A DNA stretch of 64,000 bases from Nyssa sinensis (taxonomy: Eukaryota; Streptophyta; Magnoliopsida; Cornales; Nyssaceae): assembly GCA_008638375.1 (NCBI GenBank), contig CM018036.1:5394392-5458391 (forward strand), written 5' to 3'. This document shows, one piece after another, positions 60,829 through 64,000 of the stretch. Within the stretch, counting starts at the first letter, position 1, and every line of letters begins with the position of its first letter. A model generated the notes under the pieces. It ran no database searches and was not told the origin of the DNA. It saw only the letters and a program-made list of their open reading frames with translations. The translations under genes were made by a program, and so were the position numbers.

Positions 60829-61750
60829 CATGTTTGTCTTGGTAGCTAGCTTACAAATTTTCAAGATTAAGCTTCATAATTATATTTGATATTTATGCAT
60901 CTAATATGGGAGCCTATACAAGAGATAAATATCCATGCTAGTAGCGATTATACTCAATCGATCACTTTCCACTTCTACAAATAATACCAAATGCTGCCAG
61001 TGACACGGATCTAGGCGATGCATTTAGCATTTGTTTGACGGGTCGGCCGCAATTTCTCCAAAGGACTTATGAGTAGCGTTACAAAAATAGTTGAGAGGAC
61101 CATGCGATCCCAGACAAACACTAACGCGAACTAAATAAAAACTTGAAAGTGGGTTTGTTACGAAAATATAAAAGATATAGAAAACAATTCATAATTTCGA
61201 ATTATGTCTGCCTCCATATCTCTTGACTTCACTGCCACGAGGATCACTCCAACGGAACTGCTTTTGTTGCAATATGTGCCCTTTTGATTGATGAAACTAC
61301 GGTGAGTTTTAAAGAATTGAATGAATTACATCTCAAATTTTTAACATAGTATCAGAGCGTCACGTCAGAGATTCAATCTTGAGTTAGATGCAAGAGGCCG
61401 TTCGCCTGGCTTTAATTCTTCTGGTATATTTATATGCTTGACTACCATTCTCCTTAACACCTGAGTTTTAAGGAGCTGAATGAGTTGAGCTTCCAATTTT
61501 TAACAAAATATACTTACATGAACTGGAATTGACTATAAAAAATAAAAAATTAAAAGAATTCATAATTTTTTTTACCATTTTAGTATTGTTTTAAAATTTT
61601 ATAATCAAAATAAGATTGTTTTGAAATTATTTATTAAAATAATTTTTTTTTATTTATCAAAATGTGATTTTTTTTATTTAAAAATATTTTTTAAGAGACG
61701 CTTTTATATTAAAATCGTTTTCTCAAATAACAATTTTGTAATAGTAAAAG
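60611..61750. repeat. Tandem duplication, copy 2 (about 1140 bp)
   Basis: Second copy of 59381-60610. It is shorter because it lacks the internal 55-bp duplication and has a (GA)n run of about 46 bp (60779-60824). It carries its own TRIM-like copy at about 61260-61507, where the primer-binding-site motif is less degraded (TAGTATCAGAGCG). Confidence 0.95.
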
Positions 61751-62870
61751 TATTTTTTTTTAAGTAACCCTTTTATTTGAAAATGTCACTTAAAGAAACC
61801 CTTTTATGAAATTATCCTAATTTGATATCTAAAATTTAATTTGCTTTAGTAACGTATTTAAAAAAAAAAAATTAACCCATGTCCAAACAATAGAATGAAG
61901 TGAAAGACAAACTCATTTGATAATAAAGAAATAAAAATTGGTGATCAAAAGAACTCAAGCTCCCTTGTGGTGGTGGCATGAACAACAAGATTTCGAAATA
62001 GAAACAAATTTTTTTTTCGGAGTTTTATATCCTACTCTATTTAATAGAAATTATTCTCTTAATTAAATCCCACCTTATTTAATTTTTGTCACCCCGGTCA
62101 TCCCTCTCGTCTCTAGTAAGACTCTTGAGATGGTATATTTATTTGTTTTTATTGTACGTAATCATACCACTTAAATCGATTTTATCTTATTTTATCTTTT
62201 ATATAATTTTTTTTTTATCAATTAATAAGGGCTATATTGAGTCAGCTTACGTATATTAAATTAAGTTTTTATTTCCGTGACAGTCAGACTCATCCTTTAA
62301 ACTTTAACTGTTTATAATCGACGAAGAGAAAACTCAACGATCATATCATCTTTAATTCTTTTTTTTTATTATTTAATAATTATATATTTATCTTAACATT
62401 CTCATTTTAGATATATTTATTTTATTAATACCTTGTATCTTAATTATTCAATGTTATGTTTCATATAATATTACTAATGGCTAATCCAATATTTTTACGA
62501 AATAAAAAATATTTTTATTTTATCTCTTATCTTTTTCTTAATTATTGTGAGAGAACTTAAATTAACAAAATTTTATTTTATTATTTCGAGTGAACTACCC
62601 ATTCTATGTTATTTAAAATAACTAATTAATTCAGTTAATAAAAATAATTTAATTTTGAAATTACTTGTTTAAGTTCACATTTAAAAAAACAGAAAGAATT
62701 TGAACACTATTTTCTCCTGTTCTACCTTTTTATATAAAAAAATAGAATAAAATATTAAAAAGGCATGTTCGTGTACGATTAGACTACTAACTACCGTGAC
62801 GTTTCTAGATTCATCGGTTCTAACTTTTACCTGTGGGTCCACCCTGATCATCACACGATCATTCAAAATT
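61751..62870. other. AT-rich intergenic DNA
   Basis: No gene recognised. A stretch near 62210-62340 reads like a degraded repeat end. Base composition becomes more balanced from about 62770 on. Confidence 0.4.
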
Positions 62871-62872
62871 TC

Positions 62873-63060
62873 ATCACGTGTCAGTTTTATTCATCACTAT
62901 TTGACTGTTTTATGGTCGTCAAATCAGACGTCGTAGAGGCGCCGGTGGTCTGGATCATGGAACGATCCTGTGACGGTAGCATTGAGTAATAATATCCAAG
63001 TACATGACAGTCTATCCAGCTCGCTGGAGTATCGCATGGAAAACGCTAGCTTATAAGATA
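62873..63060 (+). promoter_or_regulatory. Probable promoter of a gene continuing rightwards
   Basis: Contains TCACGTGTC (G-box core CACGTG) near 62873 and a TATA-like TTATAAGAT near 63050, in a stretch clearly richer in G+C than its left neighbours. Direction is inferred from the splice-donor-like sequence and CT-rich leader that follow. Confidence 0.4.
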
Positions 63061-63079
63061 CGTATCTTTCGTAAACCGC

Positions 63080-63248
63080 GTATTATCGTCCACACCTACC
63101 CATCATTCCAATCCCGGCCGATCATAACTTCTCTCTGCCTTACCGAAGGAAGACCCTCTCTCTCTCTCTCTACAGTCACTTTTTTCCCCATTTTTCTCGT
63201 TCATTTTCTCAATCAATCAAAGTATCAAACACTTCTCAGGCTGTTCAG
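63080..63248 (+). other. Probable 5' untranslated exon, intron beginning at 63249
   Basis: The stretch is CT-rich (CTCTCTCTCTCTAC at about 63155-63172, then TTTTTTCCCC), as in plant leaders, and ends TGTTCAG before GTGAAG, a plausible splice donor. From 63249 to the window end the sequence is T-rich with no long frame, as expected for a first intron on the plus strand. The coding part would lie beyond 64000, so the product is unknown. Confidence 0.4.
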
Positions 63249-64000
63249 GTGAAGCATTTATACCTAATCTCTGTGTGTGTATGCGTATATATATCGAACT
63301 TAGGGTTTGGAGTCGTAATTCAGTATCTGTTTATAATTCGTTCGATTATTTAATTTAGGATTTTGTTAATTTGTCTCTCTAGGTTGTATTTGGACGATGC
63401 TAATTGCTATGTGTGTTTATGGAATTTGTTACTTATTGATAGACTAATAATGTTTGTTCATTTGTTTGGTTCTGAGTTCCTGTTCAACTATTAGTCGCCG
63501 GAAGTTTTTTTTTGCTTGTTTGTGTTATCTAGCCATCTCATTTAAATATTAATATCTGGGCATCTAGGTGTAGATTGTATATATTTGAGCTGGCTTTGAT
63601 TCTTTAGCAAACTGCCTTAACTTGTTTTGCTTTTTGAATCGAAGTATATTCGTTGCTTTTAGTAGTTTTATAAATGCTGGACAACTGTTCCTTTTCATTT
63701 TCCCGAGGTTATCTGTGAATCTGATTTTTCCAATTTGAAGTATTTTGAAAAGCATAATATTTCCTCATTGTCCTGTGACTTTCTTTTTTCGTTCTAATTT
63801 GGTTTAGACTGTTATTGGATTGATTAACAAATCCTCTTTGAATGCTAAATTTCAGTCAGTTTTAGAAGTTTATAAGGTATTTGTTTTTTTTTTTTAAAAA
63901 AAAAAATCATTTCATGAAGGGTTTGATGCATATAAATTGTCAAACTCAGTGGCACAAACACTGTACTGATACATAAATTTTTTTTTTTTTCTTTCTTTCT

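Noticed and set aside
63004..63252. Open frame of 82 codons at the right edge as a gene start
   Set aside because: It overlaps the probable leader and donor site, translates a CT-rich simple repeat, and has no recognised domain.
1..64000. CRISPR arrays, bacterial operons or organelle inserts
   Set aside because: No regularly spaced palindromic repeats, no prokaryotic gene spacing, and no stretch recognised as plastid or mitochondrial DNA.

Overview
This is a plant nuclear genome window. It has spliced genes with GT-AG introns, a pentatricopeptide-repeat (PPR) gene, an auxin response factor, an ICE1-type bHLH gene, long AT-rich intergenic DNA, many (TA)n, (GA)n and (GT)n microsatellites, and plant-type mobile elements (LINE, TRIM, SINE, MITE). 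The proteins are core-eudicot in character. The N-terminus of the ICE1 protein resembles those of woody asterids such as Camellia, but that is an impression from memory and the species is not established.

Layout. 0-4.2 kb holds a MITE, a three-LTR TRIM-like element and a decayed LINE, followed by one short terminal exon of an ankyrin-type gene (4058-4172, +); its other exons are not in the window. 7.1-10.2 kb is a large single-exon P-type PPR gene (-) with two one-base frameshifts. 10.2-37 kb has no convincing gene. It contains AT-rich DNA, SINE heads, a second TRIM-like element, a probable LTR with its own TATA box, MITEs, a foldback element and a 982-bp tandem duplication. 37.6-43.1 kb is a complete 14-exon ARF2 gene (+) with a tasiR-ARF target site and a leader containing three short uORFs. 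45.75-50.52 kb is a 4-exon ICE1/SCRM-type bHLH gene (-). Its third intron carries an antisense 5'-truncated LINE with an 18-bp target-site duplication, and its first exon has a one-base frameshift. 50.6-62.9 kb is AT-rich repeat DNA with a second, 1.2-kb tandem duplication that contains TRIM-like copies. 63.0-64.0 kb looks like the promoter, first non-coding exon and first intron of a gene continuing past the right edge.

The genes are independent plant loci, not an operon. ARF2 (auxin-responsive repressor) and ICE1/SCRM (cold response and stomatal lineage) converge tail to tail, with about 2.7 kb between stop codons. The PPR protein is probably mitochondrial and acts in organelle RNA metabolism. 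All three coding frameshifts (two in the PPR gene, one in ICE1) have the same sign, one extra base, and restore the expected family register when one base is discounted, so base-level assembly error is a serious alternative to pseudogenisation. I found no CRISPR array, rRNA, confident tRNA or microRNA hairpin, and nothing that amounts to a wholly new biological system. The most informative items are the LINE in the ICE1 intron, the conserved tasiR-ARF site, the two tandem duplications and the TRIM-like family.
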